DNA of 5,130 nucleotides, from positions 1 through 5,130 of the forward strand of contig CAUZEO010000366.1 of the NCBI GenBank assembly GCA_963578625.1. Reading direction: 5' to 3'. The position numbers and the translations under genes were made by a program. Shown piece after piece: positions 1-5,130 of this stretch. Under the pieces are notes generated by a model that saw nothing but the letters and a program-made list of their open reading frames with translations, was not told the DNA's origin and ran no database searches. The stretch is from CAUZEO01 sp963578625. Lineage in GTDB: Bacteria; Verrucomicrobiota; Kiritimatiellia; SLOV01. Position 1 is the first letter of the stretch, and every line of letters begins with the position of its first letter.

Positions 1-386
1 GCGGAAAGCTGCAGCACAAGATCACCGTTTCCGGGCTCCATGCTCCATCGAATCTTGGCGTGAACGCCTTCGGCGGTCTTCACCTCCGTCGTGGATCCTC
101 CATTTGTCGACGTATGCGTCAACGCGCTTTGATCAAGGTCCACATCATATTCGCCGAACAAGTTCATGTTCGCGGGCAGTGTTGCCGGATCATGCCGCAA
201 AATCGTCGTGCCGGTTCGCTTATCCTGCAACTCGACCAGTTGCCCAGCCTGGATCGTCGCCTTCATGGCGTCGTTCTGAAGAGTCTCGCGGTACGATGCG
301 TCCTGCCAGGAAGCGGCTTGCGCCGCGGTCCCGGCCCCCGCCGCGAGGACGAATAATAACCGTGAAAAAGTAAAGCGATCCCTCAT
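1..386 (-). CDS. Secreted protein, N-terminal part, possible glycosidase-type beta-sandwich (partial)
   Basis: The reading frame opens with ATG at 386 and stays open for 128 codons to the left edge, so the C-terminus is missing. The start is supported by GGAG at 397-394, seven bases upstream. Residues 1-24 form a classic Sec signal peptide: MRDRF, then a hydrophobic stretch LLFVLAAGAG, then AQA, with likely cleavage after Ala24 before ASWQDASYRE. The mature part reads NDAMKATIQAGQLVELQDKR followed by TGTTIL. This alternation, including 'L-x-D-K-R-T-G', resembles the galactose-mutarotase-like N-terminal domain that precedes the catalytic barrel in several glycoside hydrolases. That family call is by pattern only, and the catalytic part is not visible. 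The gene lies 101 bp downstream of the protease on the same strand, but a palindrome between them suggests separate transcripts. Coding status is fairly sure (signal peptide, ribosome site, long open frame); function is weak. Confidence 0.72.
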   Translation of the reverse strand, partial: MRDRFTFSRLLFVLAAGAGTAAQAASWQDASYRETLQNDAMKATIQAGQLVELQDKRTGTTILRHDPATLPANMNLFGEYDVDLDQSALTHTSTNGGSTTEVKTAEGVHAKIRWSMEPGNGDLVLQLS

Positions 387-393
387 TGATATT

Positions 394-397
394 CTCC
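394..397 (-). promoter_or_regulatory. Ribosome binding site of the left-edge secreted protein
   Basis: On the minus strand GGAG is followed by seven bases and then ATG at 386. The frame remains open upstream of this ATG, so this site is what decides the start. The signal peptide beginning directly at that ATG agrees with it. Confidence 0.6.
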
Positions 398-460
398 AAG
401 CGAATGGTGATTTGCCGTCGGCACACAATGCAGATCTGTCTCACGCCATGCAATGAAAAT

Positions 461-475
461 TTCCAACCATTGGAA
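461..475 (-). terminator. Palindrome after the protease gene, possible terminator
   Basis: TTCCAA (461-466) and TTGGAA (470-475) form a perfect 6-bp stem with a 3-base loop. It begins 12 bases beyond the protease stop codon. Read on the minus strand, the stem is followed by ATTTTC, a short and imperfect U-rich tail. Position and shape fit a weak intrinsic terminator for the protease. The stem is AT-rich, however, and the palindrome could instead be a protein-binding site or a copy of a dispersed repeat. Confidence 0.4.
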
Positions 476-487
476 GTCAGTTCCAAG

Positions 488-2197
488 CTAGAGGGGACTG
501 TTAGAGCCGGTGACCCAGTAAAAGGCGTGAGCTCCGGGCGGGGTTGTTTCGTCGGTGTAGATGTGGGTGCCATTGGTCCGGGGGACCGTGCCGATCTCCA
601 GCCATGTCGTGACGGGGTCCAGCATGCTGGTACTTCTCCGCACGGAAAACGCCGGGAGTTGAGGATCTACAAAAGCCCCCAGCCAGCGGATCGTGGTTGT
701 GCCATTCTGGTCCTCAAACTCGGAAATGCGGAGGGTCGAGTTACCATCGGTGGGGTCCGAACTTCCCACGTACTCGTCAACGGCCGATACGCCGTCGCCG
801 TCAAAATCGATGGTGGAGTAGTGGGCGAGATCGCCGGTCCAGTTGACGCCATTGTCATCGAACTGGGCCAACCACCATTTCGGTATTCCATTCACCATTG
901 CCCCCGCGCCGGGACAAAAACCAATGTTTTCCCTTTTGCCGTCGGGGTCGTTGAGCAGGGCAAGACCTCGGCTACTTGTCTGCCCTGAAGCGCCATCGAT
1001 CAGTGCCTGACGAATGGCATAGACTCCCGCGGCGTTCGATGCCCGCCCGTTCTTAGCGATATACAATGCGGCAAGCCCTGCGGCAAGCGGTGACGACAGG
1101 CTCGTACCGCTGTCGAAGGAATAGCCGCCGCCAATGAACGTCGAGTAGATGTCAACGCCCGGCATCATCAGGTCGATCGCCGCCCCGGGTGAATTGACAG
1201 GGTTGGAGCCTATCACGCCGGTGCTGTAGTTGCTGAAACCGGCAAAAGAATCGTCCGCATACCCCCCGAAGCTTGTATTCGCTCCCAGCCCACCGGGCCG
1301 GCCATCCGAATCCGCCATGCAGGAGATTGCCGCTACCTCGGGGAAGTAAGCGGGCCAGGTGTTTTGGTTGTCGCCGAATATTCCGTCCGGGCCATAGAGA
1401 TTCCGCGCGCTGTTTCCGGCGGCGGCAAAACACACCACGCCCGCCGCTACGCAACTCTGTACTGCTTCCCGGTGAAACGGCGCCGGGTGGATTCCACTCC
1501 AGCTCATGTTCAGGATTTCGATCGTATCGGCATTGGTTACAACCCATTCGATACCCGCGAGGATCTGCGATCCCGCATTGCGGTTTTGATCGAAGCACTT
1601 GATCGACCAAAGCCGGGCGCCCGGGGCAACGCCTACAACGCCGAACCCGTTGTCCAATGCGGCCAACACACCCGCCACCTCGGTGCCGTGTCCATTGTCA
1701 TCATCATAGTCGGTGGAAGGACCGCCCGGAAGAAAGCGTTGCCCCCCGACAACATTCAAATCCGGATGGTCGACATCGATGCCGGTGTCGATGATCGCAA
1801 CATCAACATCAACCCGGTCGTCAACGCCGTCGATATTCGCGATATCGAAATGCTGAATGTCGATTCTGTCCACGCCTGCCGGCAGTGTCTGAGCACAAAG
1901 CTCGACTTCGAGATCCGGTTCAACCGCCTGCACTCCCGCCTGGGCACGCAATTGAGCCTGGGTGAACCCGGGCGGAACACGAACAGAAAAGCCCCGAAAC
2001 GAATTTTCGTAGATGTAACCGATGTTACCACCGGTACGTTTCGCCATCTCTTCGCTCGCGCTGCGCACGTCGACATCTTTGGCAACCTTGACGATATAGG
2101 CGTTCGGTATTACGCCTGCGCCAACGTTTCGCACGGAACAGAATATGACCAAAGCCACAATCAAACTTTTTGCTGCTGCCCTGGCTGAGATTTTCAT
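488..2197 (-). CDS. Secreted subtilisin-family (S8) serine protease with C-terminal Ca-binding and beta module
   Basis: A complete 569-residue secreted endopeptidase. Residues 1-27 are a Sec signal peptide ending VGA before GVIPNAY. Residues about 31-100 (NAYIVKVAKD to AVEPDLEVEL) look like an inhibitor-I9 propeptide, which in this family acts as a folding chaperone and is cleaved off. The S8 catalytic domain spans about 128-405 with all key residues: Asp137 in AIIDTGID, His170 in NGHGTEVAGV, the oxyanion Asn262 in AAAGNSA, and Ser366 in SGTSLSSPLAAG. The usual Met after GTS is Leu here. Residues 439-446 (PKWWLAQF) open a C-terminal module. It continues with an EF-hand/dockerin-like loop at 464-475 (DFDGDGVSAVDE) and a beta-rich end from about 486 (STLRISEFE to HAFYWVTG). 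I infer that this tail anchors or targets the enzyme or binds Ca. There is no sorting helix at the end. Upstream of ATG 2197 there is only a weak purine stretch (GGAAAG). The likely role is extracellular protein degradation; the natural substrate is unknown. Confidence 0.95.
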   Translation of the reverse strand: MKISARAAAKSLIVALVIFCSVRNVGAGVIPNAYIVKVAKDVDVRSASEEMAKRTGGNIGYIYENSFRGFSVRVPPGFTQAQLRAQAGVQAVEPDLEVELCAQTLPAGVDRIDIQHFDIANIDGVDDRVDVDVAIIDTGIDVDHPDLNVVGGQRFLPGGPSTDYDDDNGHGTEVAGVLAALDNGFGVVGVAPGARLWSIKCFDQNRNAGSQILAGIEWVVTNADTIEILNMSWSGIHPAPFHREAVQSCVAAGVVCFAAAGNSARNLYGPDGIFGDNQNTWPAYFPEVAAISCMADSDGRPGGLGANTSFGGYADDSFAGFSNYSTGVIGSNPVNSPGAAIDLMMPGVDIYSTFIGGGYSFDSGTSLSSPLAAGLAALYIAKNGRASNAAGVYAIRQALIDGASGQTSSRGLALLNDPDGKRENIGFCPGAGAMVNGIPKWWLAQFDDNGVNWTGDLAHYSTIDFDGDGVSAVDEYVGSSDPTDGNSTLRISEFEDQNGTTTIRWLGAFVDPQLPAFSVRRSTSMLDPVTTWLEIGTVPRTNGTHIYTDETTPPGAHAFYWVTGSNSPL

Positions 2198-2217
2198 GGT
2201 GTCTACTTTCCAGCAGG

Positions 2218-2241
2218 TCTAGTCACAGGTGACAGACTAGA
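2218..2241. repeat. Inverted repeat just upstream of the protease gene
   Basis: TCTAGTC (2218-2224) and GACTAGA (2235-2241) are exact reverse complements separated by ten bases. The spacer carries GTGAC, which pairs with GTCAC at 2222-2226 as an alternative inner palindrome (GTCAC-AG-GTGAC, 2222-2233). The element starts 20 bases before the protease ATG. It could be an operator or a 5'-leader hairpin controlling the protease. No promoter with clear -10 and -35 boxes could be recognised around it. Confidence 0.4.
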
Positions 2242-2324
2242 TGGTAGCTCAGAACCGAAGCGAAATAAACGGCTAAAAAGCAGTTACGCCAGCCAGCGAG
2301 GAGAGATTGATCATGAAATGGGAA

Positions 2325-2348
2325 CGGACGATCGTGCCTCATCGTCCG
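2325..2348. repeat. Perfect 8-bp hairpin in the divergent intergenic region
   Basis: CGGACGAT (2325-2332) and ATCGTCCG (2341-2348) are exact reverse complements around an 8-base loop. The self-complementary hexamer TCATGA stands on both sides, at 2311-2316 and 2354-2359. There is no run of T on either side that would make it an intrinsic terminator. It lies midway between the divergent protease and transporter genes and may be a binding site or part of a small mobile or repeat element. The function is unknown. Confidence 0.4.
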
Positions 2349-2377
2349 CTTACTCATGAACTACCCTTGCACTGGTC

Positions 2378-2390
2378 GGGCTGGAAGCCC
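2378..2390. repeat. REP-like hairpin, GGGCT-GGA-AGCCC
   Basis: GGGCT (2378-2382) and AGCCC (2386-2390) make a compact 5-bp stem with a GGA loop, continued by AAGCTACACC. The core GGCTGGAAGCC followed by a '(A/T)GC(T/C)AC' stretch resembles, from memory, a short dispersed intergenic element frequent in Verrucomicrobia, Lentisphaerae and Planctomycetes genomes. There is a single copy in this window, so repetition cannot be shown here. It lies 48 bp before the transporter start and would be in the transporter's leader if transcription begins upstream of it. Confidence 0.4.
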
Positions 2391-2438
2391 AAGCTACACC
2401 CTATTTGCTCCTGATTATTCGTAGAAAACTGCCGCTGA

Positions 2439-3884
2439 ATGAGTTTTGCATCCTTTCTCCGCCGCCGGTGGCATGAACCGGAGGGCTACCGCCGCGTTCT
2501 GAAAGTCAGCTTGCCGCTGGTTGCCAGCATGGCTTCCACCACGGTTATGCTGTTCACGGACCGGATGTTTCTGGGCCAATACTCGGTGGAAGCGCTGGCC
2601 GCATCCGCGCCCGCCGGTATCGCAGCGTTCACCTTCCAGGCCTTCTTTATGGGCGTTGCTAGCTACGTGAACACCTTTGTGGCCCAGTACGTTGGTTCCG
2701 GAAACCCGGGGGGGGTTGGAAAGGCCCTCTGGCAGGGAATTTATTTCGCGATCGGCGCCGGATTCGTGTTGGCTGGATGCGCCCTGGCGGCGGGCCCCAT
2801 ATTCGAATTCGCGGGGCACGACCCCGAGGTACGAGCATTGGAAGAGACTTACTTCATTGTTCTGATGCTCGGCGGAGGCGCCGCGATTCTGCGGGATGCG
2901 CTGGCCTGCTTCTTCTCCGGCCGGGGAATAACAAACATGATCATGGTCGTTTCGGTGGTGGGTGCGTGCGTAAACATCCCCCTGGACTACGCCCTGATCA
3001 ATGGAGTTTGGGGGTTTCCCGAACTGGGAATTATGGGCGCCGGCATCGCTACCATTGCGGGCTATCTACTGATGGTCGTGATGTTCATCATCCTGATATT
3101 CAATCGCCGAAACGATCGTGAATTCGGTGTCTTGCGAAGTTGGGCTCTCGATCCGGCCCTGTTCCGGCGACTTCTACGGTTCGGAGGCCCCGCCGGAATT
3201 CAGTTCTTCATGGATTTATTTGCGTTTTCGTTTTTCCTTCTTATTGTGGGCCGCCTCGGCACCGTGGAACTCGCCGCGTCCAATGTTGCGTTTGCAATCA
3301 ACACCCTTGGATTTCTGCCGATGTTCGGATTCTCTATCGGCGTCGCCACTCTCGTCGGGCAGGCGATGGGTAGAAACGATCCGGCGGCGGCCCGGCTCGC
3401 GACCCACAACGCGCTGCATCTGACATTTGCGTACATGATATTCATTGCTTTTCTTTTGATCTGTATTCCCGGCCCCCTGATTGAACTCTTCCGTCCCATC
3501 GATGAGGCGGGCCCCGATTACGAAGCGATTAAATCGATGGGGATCATTATTCTCCGATTTGTAGCCGCCTATACATTTATTGACGCAATAAATCTTGTTC
3601 TGTCGGGAACACTGAAGGGTGCCGGTGACACGACGTTTGTAGGTTGGGTCATCGCCATTGGGAGCACCTGCTTTCTGATTCTTCCCGTGTACGTGATCAT
3701 CGAGGTCTTCGACGGGGGACTCTACACGGCATGGGGAATCGTCACCTTTTATGTATTCGCGGTTGCCGTTTTTTTCACCTGGCGATATCGACTTGGCGCC
3801 TGGGAAAAAATGCGTGTCATTGAAACAACCGCGCACCCGGTGCCGTCACATCCGGAAGTCCCTGGAATCGACGACGTTCTCTAA
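2439..3884 (+). CDS. MATE family efflux transporter
   Basis: A complete 481-residue inner-membrane protein with about 12 predicted helices in two similar lobes, the usual MATE length and topology. These carriers export cationic drugs, dyes or metabolites in exchange for Na+ or H+. The first lobe opens with LPLVASMASTTVMLFTDRMF, whose Asp41 sits where MATE proteins keep a conserved helix-1 acid. The FTFQAFFMGVASYVNTFVAQ stretch and PELGIMGAGIATI (194-206) follow. The second lobe repeats the plan with RFGGPAGIQFFMDLF (247-261, Asp259), AFAINTLGF and GVATLVGQAMGRND. LSGTLKGAGDTTF (388-400) is the typical helix-10/11 loop. The C-terminal 25 or so residues are polar and cytosolic. A TGA directly precedes the ATG in frame, and the next Met (31) is inside helix 1, so this start is forced. 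No Shine-Dalgarno is visible before it. It stands alone: the protease is divergent and the next plus-strand gene is 345 bp away. The substrate and the NorM/DinF subgroup cannot be read from sequence. Confidence 0.95.
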   Translation: MSFASFLRRRWHEPEGYRRVLKVSLPLVASMASTTVMLFTDRMFLGQYSVEALAASAPAGIAAFTFQAFFMGVASYVNTFVAQYVGSGNPGGVGKALWQGIYFAIGAGFVLAGCALAAGPIFEFAGHDPEVRALEETYFIVLMLGGGAAILRDALACFFSGRGITNMIMVVSVVGACVNIPLDYALINGVWGFPELGIMGAGIATIAGYLLMVVMFIILIFNRRNDREFGVLRSWALDPALFRRLLRFGGPAGIQFFMDLFAFSFFLLIVGRLGTVELAASNVAFAINTLGFLPMFGFSIGVATLVGQAMGRNDPAAARLATHNALHLTFAYMIFIAFLLICIPGPLIELFRPIDEAGPDYEAIKSMGIIILRFVAAYTFIDAINLVLSGTLKGAGDTTFVGWVIAIGSTCFLILPVYVIIEVFDGGLYTAWGIVTFYVFAVAVFFTWRYRLGAWEKMRVIETTAHPVPSHPEVPGIDDVL

Positions 3885-3982
3885 GTGAGCCTATAGTCAG
3901 AGGAAATCAGGGGAAAGTCCCGACATTGGCCCATCTCATGGATTCGCAAGGGCCCGACGGTCCTCGCCTTACCCCTTGGTTG

Positions 3983-4023
3983 TCAACAAGTTACACACAC
4001 TCGATGTGTGCAATACCTGTTGA
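3983..4023. repeat. Two-tier inverted repeat in the intergenic region
   Basis: The inner stem is CACACA (3994-3999) with TGTGTG (4005-4010) around a 5-base loop, CTCGA. The outer arms TCAACA (3983-3988) and TGTTGA (4018-4023) also pair, giving an interrupted cruciform-like structure of about 41 bp. An A7 run follows at 4025-4031. On the plus strand it lacks a T-tail, so it is not a normal terminator for the transporter. It may be an operator, a leader structure or a replication/recombination-type site. The function is unknown. Confidence 0.4.
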
Positions 4024-4218
4024 TAAAAAAATCACATCAATGCACGAGATGAGCCGTGATCGAACAAACTGGCCCATGATAAACCTACCGAACCAGCATT
4101 GAACTAGAATGGAGCCGTCACGGAGCAATATCTCATGTGAGTTGACGCTTACCTGCCGCTAATGAGCACCGGCTGGGCACCCAAATTATTAGCAGAGATA
4201 AAGATCATAGAACCAAAC

Positions 4219-4222
4219 GGAG
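4219..4222 (+). promoter_or_regulatory. Ribosome binding site of the CTERM-type gene
   Basis: GGAG lies seven bases before ATG 4230, optimal for a Shine-Dalgarno site. Together with the signal peptide beginning MKKAITT it fixes the start, and it shows that translation initiation of this otherwise damaged gene is intact. Confidence 0.65.
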
Positions 4223-4229
4223 AAAAGCC

Positions 4230-4855
4230 ATGAAGAAGGCGATCACAACGATTCTCGCAGCTGTTGCCCTGGGAACGGTTTCCGTCAGCGCGGTTTCCTT
4301 TAAGGATATCGACCCCTTCTTCGACTATATGAATGACGGGGATGAGATTAGAGGTTGGTTCGACATTGTCTTCGGAGACGGCGACTTGGTCACGATCGTT
4401 GGAGGATACGCGAATAAGGGAACAACGCACGAAGACGTAGTAGGTTTCTCGCCTGGCTTCGATCTTATCGAATCGGCGGAACTTTTCTTCTACTTCCTGG
4501 ATGATTACCTCCCGCCCGACACGAGCTTTTAGAAAGTAAAAACCAGCCTCACCGGGCCCGATATCAATAGCCCTGAAATGGATTTCGGATACGAAATTTT
4601 CGAAGGAACCGCCTCTGTCGAGTTTCTTGTGGACCTCAATGAGGACGGACGCGTGGAGTACAGGGTGAAAGCAAGAGAAGATGACTCTTCTACTTCGACT
4701 ACGCGCGTATGACCATTCAGAGTCAGTCCGATAGCAATCCGGGACCGGGTGGCGGAGGCCCGCATGTGCCGGACAACGGCTGGACCGCCGGAATGCTACT
4801 CGGCTCGGTTATATCTATTTCTCTATTCGGAAAAAAGCGGACGCGTCGCGGCTGA
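4230..4855 (+). pseudogene. Secreted VPDSG-CTERM-type protein, broken by an in-frame TAG and a frameshift
   Basis: Residues 1-21 (MKKAITTILAAVALGTVSVSA) are a signal peptide. The acidic mature part (DIDPFFDYMNDGDEIRGWFD onward) is of the beta-sandwich kind seen in PEP/VPDSG-CTERM proteins. The frame meets TAG at 4530-4532 after 100 codons. The same frame then reads on sensibly for 59 codons (KVKTSLTGPDINSPEMDFGY ... ASVEFLVDLNEDGRVEY) until TGA at 4710. Around 4685 the coding sense moves to the -1 frame: FYFDYARMTIQSQSDS, a PGPGGGG linker, and then VPDNG, a hydrophobic helix and KKRTRRG ending at TGA 4853-4855. One missing base near 4686 and one base change at the TAG would restore about 208 residues. 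In this family the tail is recognised by an exosortase, which cleaves and hands the protein to the cell envelope. As it stands, only a 100-residue fragment without the sorting tail would be made. The gene is either a recent pseudogene or carries two sequence errors. The flanking long genes are intact, which argues against a generally poor sequence. Confidence 0.75.
4766..4852 (+). other. VPDSG-CTERM-like exosortase sorting signal (VPDNG variant)
   Basis: In the -1 frame relative to the gene start, codons 4766-4780 give VPDNG. An apolar helix follows (WTAGMLLGSVISISLFG, 4781-4831), then a basic tail, KKRTRRG, to the stop. This three-part order is that of the VPDSG-CTERM signal, known to co-occur with a dedicated exosortase (XrtC type) in Verrucomicrobia and Lentisphaerae. 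Asn replaces the usual Ser at position four. The preceding proline/glycine linker (PGPGGGGPH) is also typical. Confidence 0.7.
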
Positions 4856-4879
4856 TTCCCGGTCGCGCAAGGGAAATCA
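4853..4879. terminator. Inverted repeat spanning two convergent stop codons, possible bidirectional terminator
   Basis: TGATTCCC (4853-4860) pairs with GGGAA-A-TCA (4871-4879) with one bulged A and a 10-base loop. The arms contain the stop codon of the CTERM-type gene and that of the NusG-family gene, which converge here only 21 bp apart. A shared hairpin is a normal way to end both transcripts. There is no T-run, so Rho-independent activity is uncertain. Confidence 0.35.
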
Positions 4880-5130
4880 TAGAGGCGCGAGCTGGTGGCT
4901 TTCGACTTCGATTTCCACCGATTGCTGAATTAGTTCTACGTTGACCACGACCCGTGTCTTCCCTTTCAGGCGTTTGACGACTCCCTCGGTGCCCCGCAGG
5001 GGCCCGCTGACCACCCGGATCGGGCGGCCCTTGGTCAGGAAGGGAAACACCTGGACCACTTCGTCGGCAAGCAGGGCAGTGCGGATGGCCTGCAACTCCC
5101 GCAGCAGTAAAACCTGGTCCCCCGTCCGCA
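4877..5130 (-). CDS. NusG-family transcription (anti)termination factor, C-terminal part (partial)
   Basis: The frame enters from the right edge and ends at TGA (4879-4877), leaving 84 codons, beginning RTGDQVLLLRELQAIRTALL. The TTG at 5095 is in frame but internal, not the start. The linker runs into FLTKGRPIRVVSGPLRGTEG and VVKRLKGKTRVVVNVEL, then QQSVEIEVESHQLAPL. This is a KOW domain of the NusG/RfaH/UpxY superfamily, with the diagnostic G-x-x-I-R-V-x-x-G-P-x-x-G-x-x-G core. The N-terminal NGN domain that contacts RNA polymerase lies outside the window. In housekeeping NusG the KOW domain binds Rho or ribosomal protein S10; specialised paralogues suppress termination in long polysaccharide operons. 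The gene is not next to secE or rplK here, and the LLRELQAIRTALL linker resembles those paralogues, so I infer a specialised copy. It converges on the CTERM-type gene. Confidence 0.87.
   Translation of the reverse strand, partial: RTGDQVLLLRELQAIRTALLADEVVQVFPFLTKGRPIRVVSGPLRGTEGVVKRLKGKTRVVVNVELIQQSVEIEVESHQLAPL

Larger units (their letters stand above)
3885..4229. other. Intergenic region, no convincing gene
   Basis: These 345 bp between the transporter and the CTERM-type gene hold no open frame with coding character and no RNA gene that I recognise. GGCCC (3926-3930) and GGGCC (3950-3954 area) could make a weak long-loop stem after the transporter, without a T-run. The only strong structure is the two-tier inverted repeat at 3983-4023. 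The promoter for the downstream gene should lie in the last 150 bp. TTGACG near 4142 has no properly spaced -10 box, and I found no RpoN-type GG-N10-GC site. Confidence 0.5.

Noticed and set aside
220..573. Minus-strand open frame of 117 codons overlapping the protease end and the left-edge gene
   Set aside because: It is out of frame with the signal-peptide gene starting at 386 and overlaps the protease stop. The competing frame has a ribosome site and a clean signal peptide.
386..988. Plus-strand open frame of 200 codons
   Set aside because: It is antisense to the protease C-terminus and lacks a ribosome site and recognisable motifs.
1364..2188. Long plus-strand open frame of 274 codons opposite the protease
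   Set aside because: It lies fully antisense to a gene with all S8 catalytic motifs and a signal peptide. Its translation shows no domain or composition of a real protein.
3216..3836. Minus-strand open frame of 206 codons
   Set aside because: It is antisense to the MATE transporter, very rich in charged residues and without motifs; a shadow.
3991..3999. DnaA-box-like TTACACACA
   Set aside because: It differs at two positions from TTATCCACA, no cluster of further boxes exists, and no replication gene is near.
4141..4160. Sigma-70 promoter from TTGACG and TAATGA
   Set aside because: The spacer is about 12 bases, too short for a functional -35/-10 pair.
4530..4532. Programmed readthrough (pyrrolysine or suppressor tRNA) at the TAG
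   Set aside because: No supporting downstream context is visible, other genes in the window also end in TAG (the protease), and a second lesion follows; decay or error is simpler.

Overview
The window looks like chromosomal DNA from a free-living or environmental bacterium of the PVC group (Verrucomicrobiota, Lentisphaerae or Kiritimatiellota). Two sequence traits support this. One is a VPDNG plus membrane helix plus basic tail at the end of a secreted protein, which is a VPDSG-CTERM-type sorting signal. The other is a subtilase whose C-terminal module contains the PKWWL and DFDGDGVS...DEYVGSSDPTDG pattern common in secreted proteins of those phyla. The assignment is inferred from protein style and not from a marker gene.

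Layout, left to right. (1) Positions 1-386, minus strand: the start of a secreted protein with a clear signal peptide, cut by the window edge and probably the N-terminal beta-sandwich of a glycosidase-like enzyme. (2) 387-487: a short gap holding a TTCCAA-CCA-TTGGAA palindrome just after the next gene's stop. (3) 488-2197, minus: a complete secreted subtilisin-family protease with propeptide, full catalytic triad, Ca-binding loop and C-terminal beta module. (4) 2198-2438: a divergent intergenic region with three separate inverted repeats. (5) 2439-3884, plus: a complete MATE-family multidrug/cation antiporter. (6) 3885-4229: a 345-bp gap without a convincing gene, containing a two-tier inverted repeat. 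(7) 4230-4855, plus: a small secreted VPDSG-CTERM-type protein whose frame is broken by an in-frame TAG and a later one-base frameshift. (8) 4877-5130, minus: the C-terminal part of a NusG-family protein (KOW domain), entering from the right edge.

The common theme is the cell envelope: two exported proteins, a drug/ion exporter and an exosortase-type substrate. The NusG paralogue at the right edge resembles the antiterminators that often head exopolysaccharide operons, to which exosortase systems are tied. The region beyond the right edge may therefore be an EPS/exosortase locus, but nothing in this window shows it. I found no tRNA, rRNA, CRISPR array, insertion sequence or phage gene.

The most notable item is the broken CTERM gene. 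I found no defined new multi-gene system in this window.
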